Below, piece by piece: positions 10,765-21,044 of a DNA stretch of 64,000 nucleotides. Below the pieces are notes generated by a model. That model had not been told where the DNA came from, made no database searches, and saw only the letters and a program-made list of their open reading frames with translations. The stretch is taken from positions 121,211,631 through 121,275,630 of the forward strand of contig CM019825.1 in the NCBI GenBank assembly GCA_009763385.1, written 5' to 3'. The stretch is from Coix lacryma-jobi var. lacryma-jobi (Eukaryota > Streptophyta > Magnoliopsida > Poales > Poaceae). Both the position numbers and the translations under genes were made by a program. Within the stretch, counting starts at the first letter, position 1, and the number at the start of each line of letters is the position of its first letter.

Positions 10765-11939
10765 CAAGGGGGAGAAGCTGTTTGCAAGGGGGAGTTTGTG
10801 TGTTGGCACAACGGGGAGAGTCATACATTTGGGGAGAGCTTTGAGCAAGGGGGAGTAGTTAGTTTAGTTCTTTTATGTTCTTCTTCACTCGGTATAGCTC
10901 TTTTATGTGTTTCAATTGGTATCCATCTTTGGTATGGAATGCAATTGGTGTCATGAGCTTTGTTATATAGCTTTTATGTATAGGCTTGATTTCAGGGGGA
11001 GTCGCTTTTGTCTTGCTGCTTCTTCGCGTGCTCCGAGTCATTGTGCTCCATTTAGTGTTGAGCTTCTCTTGTGATTTTTCTCAGTCGGTATCGAGCCTGC
11101 TAGTCGTGTTGAGCCGTTTTTGCCTCTGTCTAGAGGGACTAGCAGTTTTTGCTTGGTATTTTCGATTGGTATGGATCCTTCAGCTAGTTGCGTCGAGCCT
11201 ATGTGCCTCTGTCTTGAGGAACTAGCTGTTTTCACCAATTCTTGGTTGTTTGTGATTAGTTTTGCATTCTTATGCGTTGATTCAGCCTCAATTGGTATTG
11301 AGCCTTGAGCTAGTGGTGTTGAGTCATTTTCTGCCTCTTCTTGAGGGCTAGCTCATCTTTGACTTGGTTGCGTCGAGCCGTTGCCCATGTCTTTGGGAAC
11401 CAAGTCTTTTGCTCTATGTGATCGAGTTTTTGCTCATTGTTGAGTTATTACTCCGATCCCTTGCTTGGTTGCGTTGAGCCGTTGCCCATATATTTGGGGA
11501 CCAAGTTTTCGGTTTTGGTATCTCAAATCATCTCTTGTGCCTAGTTTTTGTCAATTCAATCATCAAGGGGGAGAAAGAGAAAGAGAAAGAGAAAAAGGGG
11601 GAGAAATTGACCCTTACCCCCAAGTGAATCCAAGTGGATAAGTACCTTGGTTTCTTTGTGATGATTGCTTGATAATTTTATTTGAGATTGGTTTTCGAGT
11701 ACCTTTGGGATTTCATGAAACTCTTGTTTCTCTTGACTCTTCGGTTGTGTGGAGGCTTTGCCCGCTTTTCCCGTTTCCTTCGGGACCGAGAGCTTTTATT
11801 TGAGTTTTCATGATCCTTCCTCATCTCAAGTAGCCTTGTGTTTGCTTTTGCTTGGCTTTTGGGCACTTGAATGAGGCTTGCCTTCAAACCCTTCCTTTTT
11901 GGTTTTATTGTTAGTCAATGCATTCATCAAGGGGGAGAT
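10765..11939 (+). repeat. Multiple polypurine-tract motifs upstream of element A 3' LTR
   Basis: CAAGGGGGAG or close variants occur at about 10765, 10785, 10846, 10993, 11564 and 11593, and finally at 11928-11938 directly before the 3' LTR. Only the last is in the position of the working tract. Arrays of such motifs near the 3' LTR are a described hallmark of Sireviruses (established knowledge). A GAAAGA microsatellite lies at 11573-11596. Confidence 0.8.
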
Positions 11940-14439
11940 TGAGAACATATATGATGAATGATTGACTTTGATGAGGAAGGTTTGAGGATTTTACCCGGTT
12001 TAGTCCATATGTCGCTATGCGCTTAATGTTTATGACTAACCGGTGGCGTTGAGTTGTGGTGTTTCTGTGTTGGTGTGCGTGTGCGACATGTGTCTCTTGG
12101 CTGTGTTGATGTGCAGGTGTGGAGCTCGGATACAGTGGTCTATGGCGAGGTGAAGGTCAAGTAGAGACGTGTCGTGCCGACGGACCGGGAGCGGTGAAGG
12201 ATGGGCGTGCCGTGCGGCGGACGTGCCATGCCGATGTACCCAGAGCGGTGAAGGGCGGACGTGAGGCTTGGACTGACGGACCAGAGGGCCAGAGGACCAG
12301 CTGTGGTAGCTGGCACGTGGCATCGGCGAGCGAGAGCACATGGGGATGTGCGATGCATCGGCCGAGTCGGGAGGAAGACGTGGCGTCGTGACACTTGGCG
12401 GGAGGTCGGACATGGGCTTGCGTGCGGTGCAAGTGCCGTCGGCCGAGTCAAGGAGAATGGCGAAGGCGTTGTGCCCGGCGTGGAGGCTGGACATGCATCG
12501 GCATCGGTGCCGGTGGTCAGGGTGTGCGAACCACATCCCGTCTACGGTGCGGGTTCGGTAGCTGAGCCTCAAAAAGCTACCATCGACGGTTTCCGAGTTT
12601 GGGCCTCAAAACTCGGGGTGGCCGGTTTTCGAGTTTGGGCGTCAAAACTCGGCGAGGACGGTTTCCAGGTTTGGGCCTCAAAACCTAGGCTTGCGGGTTT
12701 CCGAGTTTGGGCCTCAAAACTCGGGGTGGACGGTTTCCAGGTTTGGGCCTCAAAACCTGGGTTGGCAGGTTTCCCGGTTTGGGCCTCAAAATCGGGGGAA
12801 GGTCCAAAAGGACGGTCGACGCGTGGCGGCACCGAGAGGCTTGCGTTGCGGCGAAGCTATCGGTGAGAAGGCGCGGCGGTCGACGGTGACGGCACGTGGC
12901 GGCATCAGGAAGGTCGCGTCGAGGCGAACCTACCGGATGTGCGGGCGTGGCCGTCGGATGAAGATCGTCAGGACTGGACGGTTTTACCCCTGGGGGGTAT
13001 TTGGGTTGAGTGCTTAATGTAAGGGCATTTGGTCTTCGGACGTGCGCCTATATATATGAATGGTGCTGCTAGGGCAGCCACATCCTTGGGGAATTCTAGG
13101 AGGTGTCACTCTCATTTGTTCCTGTGAGAGGAGGCTAGGGTTAGAGGAGAGTTGGCTCTTGTTCTTGAGCTTTTTGCCATCCAAGCTTTGTGTTGCTAGG
13201 ATTGGCTTGTAGCCCGACACCGAGTGCTTAATCAATCATCCATTCCTCTGAATCCAAGGATCAAATTCGTGCTGTAATTTGTCTTGCGATTTTGTTCTTC
13301 GCGTTGCACGTTTTCCCCTCTTTCGATCTTCACGAGAATTCTTGTTTCGAGGGAAGATCCGCAAATCCGTTTGAACCATCTTGTGTAGCTTCGTGAGAGT
13401 CTTCTTTCTACCGAAGGAATTTCTCTAATACCTCACGAACTCACAGATCGGGCGGATTTAGTTTTGGGATCGAGTTCTTGCCCGTTCTTCATCGTTTTCT
13501 TCGATTCACCGATTTGGAGTTAGGTTTGAGCCATGATCTCTTAGGAGTAGCTCACTACCATCCTTGTGACCCCTCATACGAATTTTGAGCCTTAGTGCTT
13601 TTGATTTAAGGGAGATCGGGTCGATTCGGTGGACGAACAGGGGACTCGTCGGGGTGACCGGACGCTGCATAATAGTGACCGGACGCACCGACTCAGAGTC
13701 CGGTCGTTGAACACCCGCGCTGTCCAGTTCACGCGAGGTGACCGGACGCACGCCTCGAACCGACCGGACGCTGTCCTCGTGCGTCCGATCGTTGAAGGCC
13801 GAGCGAGATACTCTGCGTGAGCTTGACCGGACGCACCTGCTGTGCTCTGACCGGACGCGCTGCTACTACTGTTCATCGAGTAGTAGTGACCGGACGCTGG
13901 CTCTGGTATTGACCGGACGCACCTCCACGCAGAGTCCGGTCCAACACAGAGAGCTCCCGAATCGGGTTTCTGTTGACCGGACGCGTCCGATCGTTCCTGA
14001 CCGGACGCACCTCAGAGTCCGGTCAGTGCTGACAGAACGCGTTTTCGTCCGTATCTTTTGCGTTCGAGCTCCGATTTGAGATCCGCTTTTTGCGTTGGAT
14101 TCCCGACTCTGTGCTCTACAGAAACAGGGCTTCCCACTTTGCGAAAAAGCCTAAATCCCCCTCGCATTGCTCGGGGGAGGTTGAGGTTACCTAAACTCCA
14201 TCCTGTCACTAGTTGACTCGCGTGGATTTGGGTGAGGGAGCTTTTGTGGTGTCCCACTGTGTTCCTAGGGAACATCCACCCATTCCCTTGGTTCGTGGAC
14301 ATCACGTGTGTCGGCTTTGCTCTTGGGGTTGATTTTGTTGGGACAGAGGCCAGAATTTCTGAGAAGAAGTTTTAGGCTCCCATTCACCCCCCCCCCCCCC
14401 CCCCTCTGGTCGCCTTGCTTTAGCATTTTCGGTCCTTCA
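11940..14439 (+). mobile_element. Element A 3' LTR
   Basis: 2,500 bases, TG at 11940 and CA at 14439, followed by the duplication CTCCC (14440-14444). It carries the hairpin array (about 12557-12797), TATA-like box (about 13048-13056) and GACCGGACGC cluster (about 13650-14032). A run of 18 C bases at 14387-14404 is absent from the 5' LTR, which has only six there. Confidence 0.9.
12557..12797 (+). repeat. Covarying hairpin array in element A 3' LTR
   Basis: Same order of arm classes as in the 5' LTR array. Small differences such as GGGCGTC for GGGCCTC in one core and AAAATCGGGG in the last arm weaken two units. Confidence 0.8.
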
Positions 14440-15828
14440 CTCCCCTCCTTGAAAAGGAGTCATCCTCGACTCTAATCCATCTAAGTCGAATAATTGTGCT
14501 AGGCCAACATGACTAGATGCTATGTTTCTTGGACAATCTTCTTCTTCCATGACAGCAAGGTGTTTGAATCTGTAATCATATAGACCAAGTAGTAGCTTTG
14601 TAGGTGGAAATCTAAATAACTTTGAATCAAGTTTAGCTTTCACCTTAAATGAATGCTTAGAATAATCAGTGAATGTCGATGTTCTTGGCCTGGTCTTATC
14701 ATCCTCCCTCCCTTCCAGAAAACTTGTCCTCTGCTTTTGTTCTCCTGAAAGTAGTTTAAAGAAAATAGAGAGTGGATGTGTATGCCAATTTCTATGATAA
14801 CTTACCGAGGATTGTTCACTGACTTCTTTATAATTTATTTTCACAACATTTACTTTCTTTTGGGAGAAACAATTTCTAAGATTTTGTGATCCTGGGATTA
14901 GTTTTGAAAATGGAAGTACAAAAATTTCTTTTAGACCAATTATTTTATTCATATTATCATGTTTCATCTTAGTGAGATAGTTCATGACAAAAGATGGAAA
15001 TGAAACATTCATGTCTTTATAATGATCCATATTGCATTTTGTATTCAAATGTTTAGATATGTACCTTTCAAACTCCAGGGGTTCAAATGTAGATGGAAAG
15101 AGTTTGGGTGAAAGAGTAGAACACAGTTGCACAAGATTTCTTTCTTCCAGAGAAAAACATGAACGAGGAGATAACATTGATAGTTCAAAACAACAAGCAC
15201 TAAACAATGTTCTTATCTCAAATAAAGAAAAATATGGTTCACAAGATGCACTGCTCATTCTATTTAAGTTCAATTCAGCAAACTTGTCACATTTTATGCA
15301 AAGAGCACTAGCATAAAATTTATTTTCAATATGATGTCCAATGAAGTTAAATGTAAACTTGCAGCTATATGCACTATTCAGAGATTTCATAGATGACATA
15401 TCAACAGCGCTTTTAAGTATTTTATCAATATCAACAAATTCATCAAACTTGACATAAAACATACATTCAACAGGGGTTGTTCTATTAAGAAATTCAGCAA
15501 GTGTAATCAACTTTACATGGTCAACATTATTAGCATGTAAAGTAGCATATATATCAGACAAAGAATAGTAAAAATATTGAATGATTGAACAATGGTTATC
15601 AACTTGCAAGATTTTAGCACTTGTATGAACATGTGGATTAATCAAATCAGCATAAAGGTTTTGTGTTTTGTTAATTCCAAATGAAACAAGTGGAATATCA
15701 CATTTGCTCACCAATTTGTATTGTAAATTCATATCTAAATTATTTTTATTTCCTTTCAGATCTGGTGATGGTTCTTGAACAATGGGTTGTATCTCTAAAT
15801 TTTTACCTCCACTGTCGTCATGGTTCAA
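14437..15828 (-). CDS. Element H unidentified protein, C-terminal section
   Basis: A 463-codon open frame on the minus strand ending where element A inserted. I do not recognise the protein. It is mixed helical and polar with scattered Cys residues and no zinc knuckle, no D-[ST]-G protease motif, no Y-X-D-D reverse transcriptase motif and no D-D-E pattern. Its last codons lie in the polypurine tract. If element A and one TSD copy are ignored, the same frame continues across the tract into the LTR of H (3767 to 3549). It probably forms one ancestral frame with the pieces at 16094-17143 and 17103-17603, now separated by frameshifts. Confidence 0.6.
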   Translation of the reverse strand: MNHDDSGGKNLEIQPIVQEPSPDLKGNKNNLDMNLQYKLVSKCDIPLVSFGINKTQNLYADLINPHVHTSAKILQVDNHCSIIQYFYYSLSDIYATLHANNVDHVKLITLAEFLNRTTPVECMFYVKFDEFVDIDKILKSAVDMSSMKSLNSAYSCKFTFNFIGHHIENKFYASALCIKCDKFAELNLNRMSSASCEPYFSLFEIRTLFSACCFELSMLSPRSCFSLEERNLVQLCSTLSPKLFPSTFEPLEFERYISKHLNTKCNMDHYKDMNVSFPSFVMNYLTKMKHDNMNKIIGLKEIFVLPFSKLIPGSQNLRNCFSQKKVNVVKINYKEVSEQSSVSYHRNWHTHPLSIFFKLLSGEQKQRTSFLEGREDDKTRPRTSTFTDYSKHSFKVKAKLDSKLFRFPPTKLLLGLYDYRFKHLAVMEEEDCPRNIASSHVGLAQLFDLDGLESRMTPFQGGE

Positions 15829-16093
15829 ACTTGGGGTAGCAATGAATTGGTTGTCAACATTAATTACCTCTTCACTTCGTTGCCAAGCAAGGTGTCATTT
15901 TCAGAAGCAATCACTTCTTCATTTTCCTTGCACACCTGCACATTTTGAGAGACAACACTAGAAGTAGACTTTAGTGTGTTAGTGTTAAAATTATCCTCAC
16001 ACGCTTTGAAATAAAGCTCTTTCTTTGTGTGGTGTTTCCCTCACACTCATATTATTGATGCTCTCACTCTCACATTTAGTGGAATCACACAAC
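15829..16093 (-). pseudogene. Element H coding link with frameshifts
   Basis: Between the two long frames of H the coding sequence can be followed in pieces in different minus-strand frames, with acidic, Ser/Asn-rich composition like the neighbours. At least two frame changes occur here. This is why the ancestral product is thought to be one long protein. Confidence 0.45.
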
Positions 16094-17143
16094 TCACTTT
16101 TTTATTCTCACTAAATTGGCTATGTGGCTCTCATTTTCACATGGGTATTGATGCTCAACCTCTTCAATGTCTTGTGGAGTGTCATATGAATAGGGATTCA
16201 GATTCATGGTCTCCTGCAATTGTATTGGAAGAACAATAGTTGCAACCAAACAATCATTTTTTATTTTGTCAAAAGGTGTTGTACTAGCATTAATATGAGT
16301 GGAATCTTCTGCACAACTCTTGTCTTCAATCTGAACATTAGGTGCCATGTGGGAGCACTCAATTTCAGCACAACTGTCCAATAACTCCTCACACAATGAA
16401 GCTGATGGTACCACACATCTTTGTAATTTGTTCATGCTTGAAACAACATTAGTTTGTAACTGCAGATTTGTTGGAGCATCATGATCTTCATCTTGGACAG
16501 ATTTGGCACTCACACTAGGTGGCAATACAGTGTCATCTTTTATCTCATGTTCATCATTCAAATTGACACGACGGTCAGTCTTCAAATTCATATTATATAT
16601 GCCTTCAAAATATGAAGTGTTACCAACCTCTTGATCCCATTTCAACTCTAATTTTTCAAGTTCCATGGCAGAATTCTGCACAGTTTTAGGACCTTTAACT
16701 TCACCACAATTGGTACTAGAACAAGTCACAAGTCTTGTAGTACCTACAACACTTGTGTTCATGCATTGTGGTGATGATGCTTCTTGCTGACAATTTTTCA
16801 GATTTGCATGGTGTGGAACTGCAGCATGTTCCTTCAATTCCGTACTCAAAAGATTAGCCTCCAATTGAGAAATATGTTCACTTCTTTTGGCACTAGTATC
16901 AACTGAAGAAGCTTTTGGGACAGCATGTCTTCTCTTTGTACATGGAGTTGATGCTTGCTTGTATCCAATAAAAGAGGACATAGTGGATTGTTTCTTAGCT
17001 CTTAAGTCTTGGCTGGAATCAATGCATCTGATCTTTCCTTGCTGCACCTTCATAAGTCTCTTCTCCTCCTTAATTGCACAACTCAAAATATCTTGCATGT
17101 TTCTAAAATATTTTCCCTCTATTGCAGCAAACAATGTTATCAT
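16094..17143 (-). CDS. Element H unidentified protein, middle section
   Basis: A 349-codon frame downstream of gag on the minus strand. Its first residues overlap the end of the gag frame (17103-17143), which marks a frameshift. The start is basic (KKR and RAKK clusters at about residues 24-75). The rest is acidic and rich in Ser, Asn, Glu and Cys, probably disordered. No known domain or zinc knuckle is visible. It may be a Gag extension or a product of unknown role. Confidence 0.55.
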   Translation of the reverse strand: MITLFAAIEGKYFRNMQDILSCAIKEEKRLMKVQQGKIRCIDSSQDLRAKKQSTMSSFIGYKQASTPCTKRRHAVPKASSVDTSAKRSEHISQLEANLLSTELKEHAAVPHHANLKNCQQEASSPQCMNTSVVGTTRLVTCSSTNCGEVKGPKTVQNSAMELEKLELKWDQEVGNTSYFEGIYNMNLKTDRRVNLNDEHEIKDDTVLPPSVSAKSVQDEDHDAPTNLQLQTNVVSSMNKLQRCVVPSASLCEELLDSCAEIECSHMAPNVQIEDKSCAEDSTHINASTTPFDKIKNDCLVATIVLPIQLQETMNLNPYSYDTPQDIEEVEHQYPCENESHIANLVRIKK

Positions 17144-17603
17144 TAAGGCCTCTCATGAAGTACTTCATTGCATTCATGTCATCAACAATATTTGCTCGAT
17201 GCAAGGAAGAACATAGCTTATCATAATATGCCTGGACAGATTTACTACCTTGCTTCACATTCTCCAAACGACGAAGCAAAATCAGCCCATATTTCCTTGA
17301 AACAAATTCCTTTCTCATCGCTTTCTTCAAATCTTCCCAATTCTTGATGAGACGCTTATGTGGATATTGTTTCCACCAATCAAGAGCATAATCTTCAAAT
17401 TCAAGTATGGCTCGAGATATCTTCTTTGTTTCTGAAAATTCTTGATCTTCAAGTTCAATCTCCATTTGTTCTTGCCATTCAAGAAATTCCTCCGGATCAG
17501 TACTTCCATAGAATGGAAGATTGGTATACTTTCGACATGTCATGGTTAATGCATATGCAAACAACAAGCTTATATGTGGTATAGGATAATATGTGAAACT
17601 CAC
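17103..17603 (-). CDS. Element H Gag (Retrotrans_gag-like)
   Basis: A 166-codon frame whose residues about 33-155 match the plant Gypsy-type Gag core. It has a TDPEEFLEW motif, then a helix with LDWWKQY, then KAMRKEF, then a tail of the type QAYYDKL...MKYFMRGL. This domain forms the particle around element RNA. The ATG at 17603 is the first in frame, but the conserved part begins about 30 residues later, so the true start may be internal (ATG at about 17543). The frame breaks near 17110-17140 and coding continues in the frame of 16094-17143. Confidence 0.75.
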   Translation of the reverse strand: MSFTYYPIPHISLLFAYALTMTCRKYTNLPFYGSTDPEEFLEWQEQMEIELEDQEFSETKKISRAILEFEDYALDWWKQYPHKRLIKNWEDLKKAMRKEFVSRKYGLILLRRLENVKQGSKSVQAYYDKLCSSLHRANIVDDMNAMKYFMRGLNDNIVCCNRGKIF

Positions 17604-18443
17604 ACAATCTCACCTCTCTTACCAACTGAAGCTCTTATGAAATCCTTGCGGGTTACAGAAAAGCAAAACGCGTGGTGGTAACAGAAAGTGATGGCGAGGC
17701 GAATACAAGAACAGAGTATCAATTACGATGGGTTATATGTGGAGCTTGGTGGGGAGTCATACACAAGGAATGCAATCTGAATTCTAGTTATCGTAAAGTT
17801 AAATAACAATTCAAACTAGATATTCCCTGCCTAGTGCGGACCAGAAGATATGAAAGATGTAAATGGATCATACACGCACAAAGAAATTTCAGAGTTGATG
17901 CAAACAAGGAGTATGATTGGGATGCAAGAGTTGCAATCAGACCCAACCAAAGTTTTGCACCAAAAAAAATAGCAAACTGGTTGCACAACTTGATGTGATA
18001 AATTTCAACACTTGTGCATATAAACTAACTGATCTTAATTTCTTTTTTTCAGCACTTTTTTTTGCACTTTTTCTTTCTCCTTTTTTAACATACTTTTTTA
18101 AAATAGAACTAAACACACATATCAGATATGATACTTGTACACTTAGGGATAGAATTATACAAATAACAAAAAGCAACCAGTGGCTATGACTTGATAGGAC
18201 CAAAGTTAACGCGAAGGATGACATAGGTTTCTGATTTTTTATAGGGATTTTCAGATATATTAAAGAGGCACAAAGGACACACGAAGGATAAATGATCAGC
18301 GACTAAACAAAGATTCTAATAGACTTAAAAATAACAGATTGAAACAGAGGGCTATGACAAATTACTTTTATGGCTTTTTGGTGGATAGGACGAACACAAA
18401 ATATATATAGCTAAGGGTAAAGATTCCTACCGTGGTAACGAAA
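17604..18443 (-). other. Element H 5' leader, non-coding
   Basis: About 840 bases of AT-rich sequence between the primer-binding site and gag, with a poly-T/C rich patch near 18045-18090. No coding region is supported. Confidence 0.6.
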
Positions 18444-18455
18444 GCTTTGATACCA
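18444..18455 (-). other. Element H primer-binding site
   Basis: On the minus strand TGGTATCAAAGC lies two bases after the LTR end. It differs by one base from the site complementary to initiator methionine tRNA. This fixes the element orientation as minus. Confidence 0.8.
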
Positions 18456-18457
18456 GA

Positions 18458-19750
18458 TGATGTGACTCATTGTCCCGATCTTCACGACGTAGGATCGATC
18501 CCCAGATAACTAGCTGTAGAACAGCCGGATAACTTGCTGCAAGCAGCGATAACTAGTGCAACCTGACAAATAAAACTTGAAGCCAACCACCGTCTTTAAT
18601 CGGCAACCTGAATCGAGGATTCGCCCAACCACACTCTCAAAGAACCAACCAACACAGCCTACAATCAATCAAGGCAAACCTTGAAGGGAGTAGGAGCACC
18701 AATTAGGAGCGGATGACGCCGCCGCTTCTGTAAATCCGTGAAGGAAATCACAAGAGCAAAGGGGTAGAGATTCACTCTCAAAGTTTGTTAGCACACAGCT
18801 GAACAAAGGGGTTCTGTAATTCGATTATCAAAAGTCTTAGATTGCTATGAAGCAATGACATATTTATAATAGGAATAGCCCTCCTAGATAGGTATAAACA
18901 CGAAATGGAAATGAAAGGGTAGAGTATGTGAACAGGCTTCCACGAAAGGGCTTCTGAGTTAATCCCACGTGACTGTTGGGCTTCGGAGCAGTCTTCAATA
19001 TTTTGGCAATAACTCCACTTTGGAAAGTCCAAATGACACACCGTCAGTTGCGTTGGAAAGTTAACATGATAATCTTTCACACCATGTGCAGCATGCACCA
19101 TGAGGTTTCGTAGATTGGTACAGTTTTGCACGGCAAGTTGGACAACATGCAGTCTGTCCACCAGCTGACCAGTATGCACTAAATCTGGTCGGCAGTCAAG
19201 AGGAAAATTCCAAACTGGTCAGAACTTGTTGCATTGGAAACTAGACTTCATAAGCTTTCCAGAATGTCCTCATGGGCCTTCATAGCTTTTGTGAATTAAA
19301 AGATATGACTAATTCTTTCTGACGGTTCTGCTGGACTGGACTGGTCGAAGTGTGGAGCTTCACTGTAATCAATTCTTTGTGTGTTCTTGTCATCCTCATT
19401 GGTGAACCTAAGCATTGGCAATATACACGAATTAGGTAGTATATAATTCTCATAATATTATAATGGATTTCATAAAGTAGCGCGTGCACCTTTTGTTATA
19501 ACTTCTTTGCTTGGTTGCGTGTAACATCAAGGACTTGGGTTGGTGTCGATGTAGGTGATACCGACCTGTTGGAGGTTGTGACGTCTTGTTGGTCGGTATG
19601 CTGGTCGGTGAGGTCATATCATCCTCCCCTCCTTGAAAAGGAGTCGTCCTCGACTCTGAAGTATCTGTTGTAGTTTGATTTGAAGCTTGTAACGTCTTGC
19701 TAGTCAGCGAGGTCTTGTTGGTCGACGAGCTGCTCGGTGAAGTCATATCA
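18458..19750 (-). mobile_element. Element H right LTR (5' LTR in its own orientation)
   Basis: 1,293 uninterrupted bases with TGATGTGACTC at the plus-strand left end and CATATCA at the right end, followed by CTTAG. The first 129 bases in element orientation (19750 to 19622) repeat the junction of polypurine tract plus LTR start, seen again at 19621. Confidence 0.88.
19621..19750 (-). repeat. In-LTR duplication of polypurine tract and LTR start (right LTR of H)
   Basis: On the minus strand the LTR starts TGATATGAC at 19750. After exactly 129 bases the same start recurs at 19621, preceded by a full polypurine tract. The left LTR has the same arrangement at 3771 and 3642. 129 bases is 43 codons and the interval is open in the frame that runs in from the internal region. 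Confidence 0.8.
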
Positions 19751-19755
19751 CTTAG

Positions 19756-21044
19756 AGTAGCATAGGTCTTTGTTTTATCTTTGGTCGTACTATTAAGGGG
19801 AGTTTGAATGGGTAGCTTAACCTAGGTGAGACTTTTGAGTTAGGTGTGGTGCACACTTGTTAACCAAAGCCCTAGGTAGCTTAGAAAGGTCCCAAAGATC
19901 ATAAGGAAGAAAGTCTGTGAAGGGAGCATCGCGAACAGAAGTCGGTTTGGACTTCAAATAGCGACTAGACGCTGAGTTTCCATGTGATCGGACGCTGGGT
20001 CATGCGTCCAGTCAGTGGAACTCGCTGAAGTTAGGGTTTGATCGCGATCGGACGCTGCTTCAGTGAGCTATCGGCACACCAGGGGGTGAGTCCGATCCAA
20101 CTCAGAGAGGATCTAGAGATTGTAAAACGCGATCGGACGCGGCCGGACAGAGGTGATCGGACGCATGGCAGCGTCCGATCAAGGGTTTGTACATGTGTCA
20201 GAGCTAGCGTGAGCTAGCCGTTGGGCACTGACCGGACGCGTCCGGTCACCCCGATAAGTGTGTCCGGTCAGTGTGTAACTGGCTGGACTTACCCCTTCGT
20301 GCATGTTTTGAGTTGGGGGTATAAATATGCCTCCACCTTCTTCATGTTGTCTCTCTTGCTCATTTGAAAGAGTGACAAACATATTGTGATTGCAAGTGAG
20401 TGTAAGAGGCCTAGTAAGGTTGAGAGGTTTGATAATTGAGTGATCAAACACCTCATTAGTGAAGAAAGAGTAGCAAGTGTGCATCCACCCATCTCATTAG
20501 CCTTGCGTTGGTCAAGTGAGAGTTCTTGCTTGTTACTCTTGGTGATCGGCGTCACCTAGACGGCTTGGTGGCGATCAGAGAGCTTGATGATCATCTGGAG
20601 GCTTTGTGGATAACCCAAGCCAAGTTGTGACCGGTAGCGAGCGATTCACCGGGCCGGAGTGACGAAGAATCAGCTCATAGTGAGCACTTGATCCTTGCGC
20701 GGATCAAGGAGGAGCTATACCCTTGCGCGGGTGCTCCAACGAGGACTAAGGGCTATGCCGACACCTCGATACTTCGGGAAAAAGTCACCGAGTCATTTCT
20801 ACTCTCTTTACTTACGCATTTACATTTGAGCAATTCAATTCCGTAATTTACTTGTTGTTCTTTCATAATTAAATTGCCACGCTAGAATAGAAATGGATTA
20901 GAAATAGTCTTTTGTGCGGTGTGTAGAGTTTAATGAAACACACTTCTAGGCACAAAGGTGTTAATTGAGTTTGATAGGTTTCAATTGTTGAAAAAAGTTT
21001 AGAAAAACTCAATTCACCTCCTCTTGGACATCTTAATCCTTTTA
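19756..21044 (+). mobile_element. 3' LTR of element Z, second part
   Basis: Continuation of the LTR that starts at 168. It contains a cluster of direct and inverted copies of a GATCGGACGC / GACCGGACGC type motif (about 19960-20272), a TATA-like site (GTATAAATA, near 20324) and a terminal stretch resembling other Sirevirus LTR ends (AATTCACCTCCTCTTGGACATC...). The final CA expected of an LTR is not clear, so the end near 21044 is approximate. The region before it is non-coding. Confidence 0.65.

Larger units (their letters stand above)
3779..14439 (+). mobile_element. Element A: non-autonomous Sirevirus-like LTR retrotransposon
   Basis: A 10,661-base element with TG/CA ends and a perfect five-base duplication CTCCC. 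Its LTRs (3779-6250 and 11940-14439) are nearly the same apart from small indels, a primer-binding site follows the 5' LTR, and several polypurine motifs precede the 3' LTR. The internal region has a gag-like reading frame with Sirevirus-type zinc fingers but no usable pol; only a short RNase H-like stub remains near 9486. It is therefore judged non-autonomous. The close LTR similarity suggests fairly recent insertion. Confidence 0.9.
402..19750 (-). mobile_element. Element H: gag-only LTR retrotransposon, minus strand, interrupted twice
   Basis: The boundaries are set by the five-base duplication CTTAG (397-401 and 19751-19755) and by TG/CA ends. Read on the minus strand it has a 5' LTR (19750 to 18458), a primer-binding site, a gag gene, a long unidentified coding stretch, a polypurine tract and a 3' LTR (3771 to 402). 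Two later insertions sit inside it: a solo LTR (779-2854) and element A (3779-14439). Removing these and their duplications leaves about 6.6 kb. I see no protease, reverse transcriptase, RNase H or integrase motif, so the element should depend on another element for movement (known for TR-GAG/LARD-type elements; inferred here). Confidence 0.85.
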
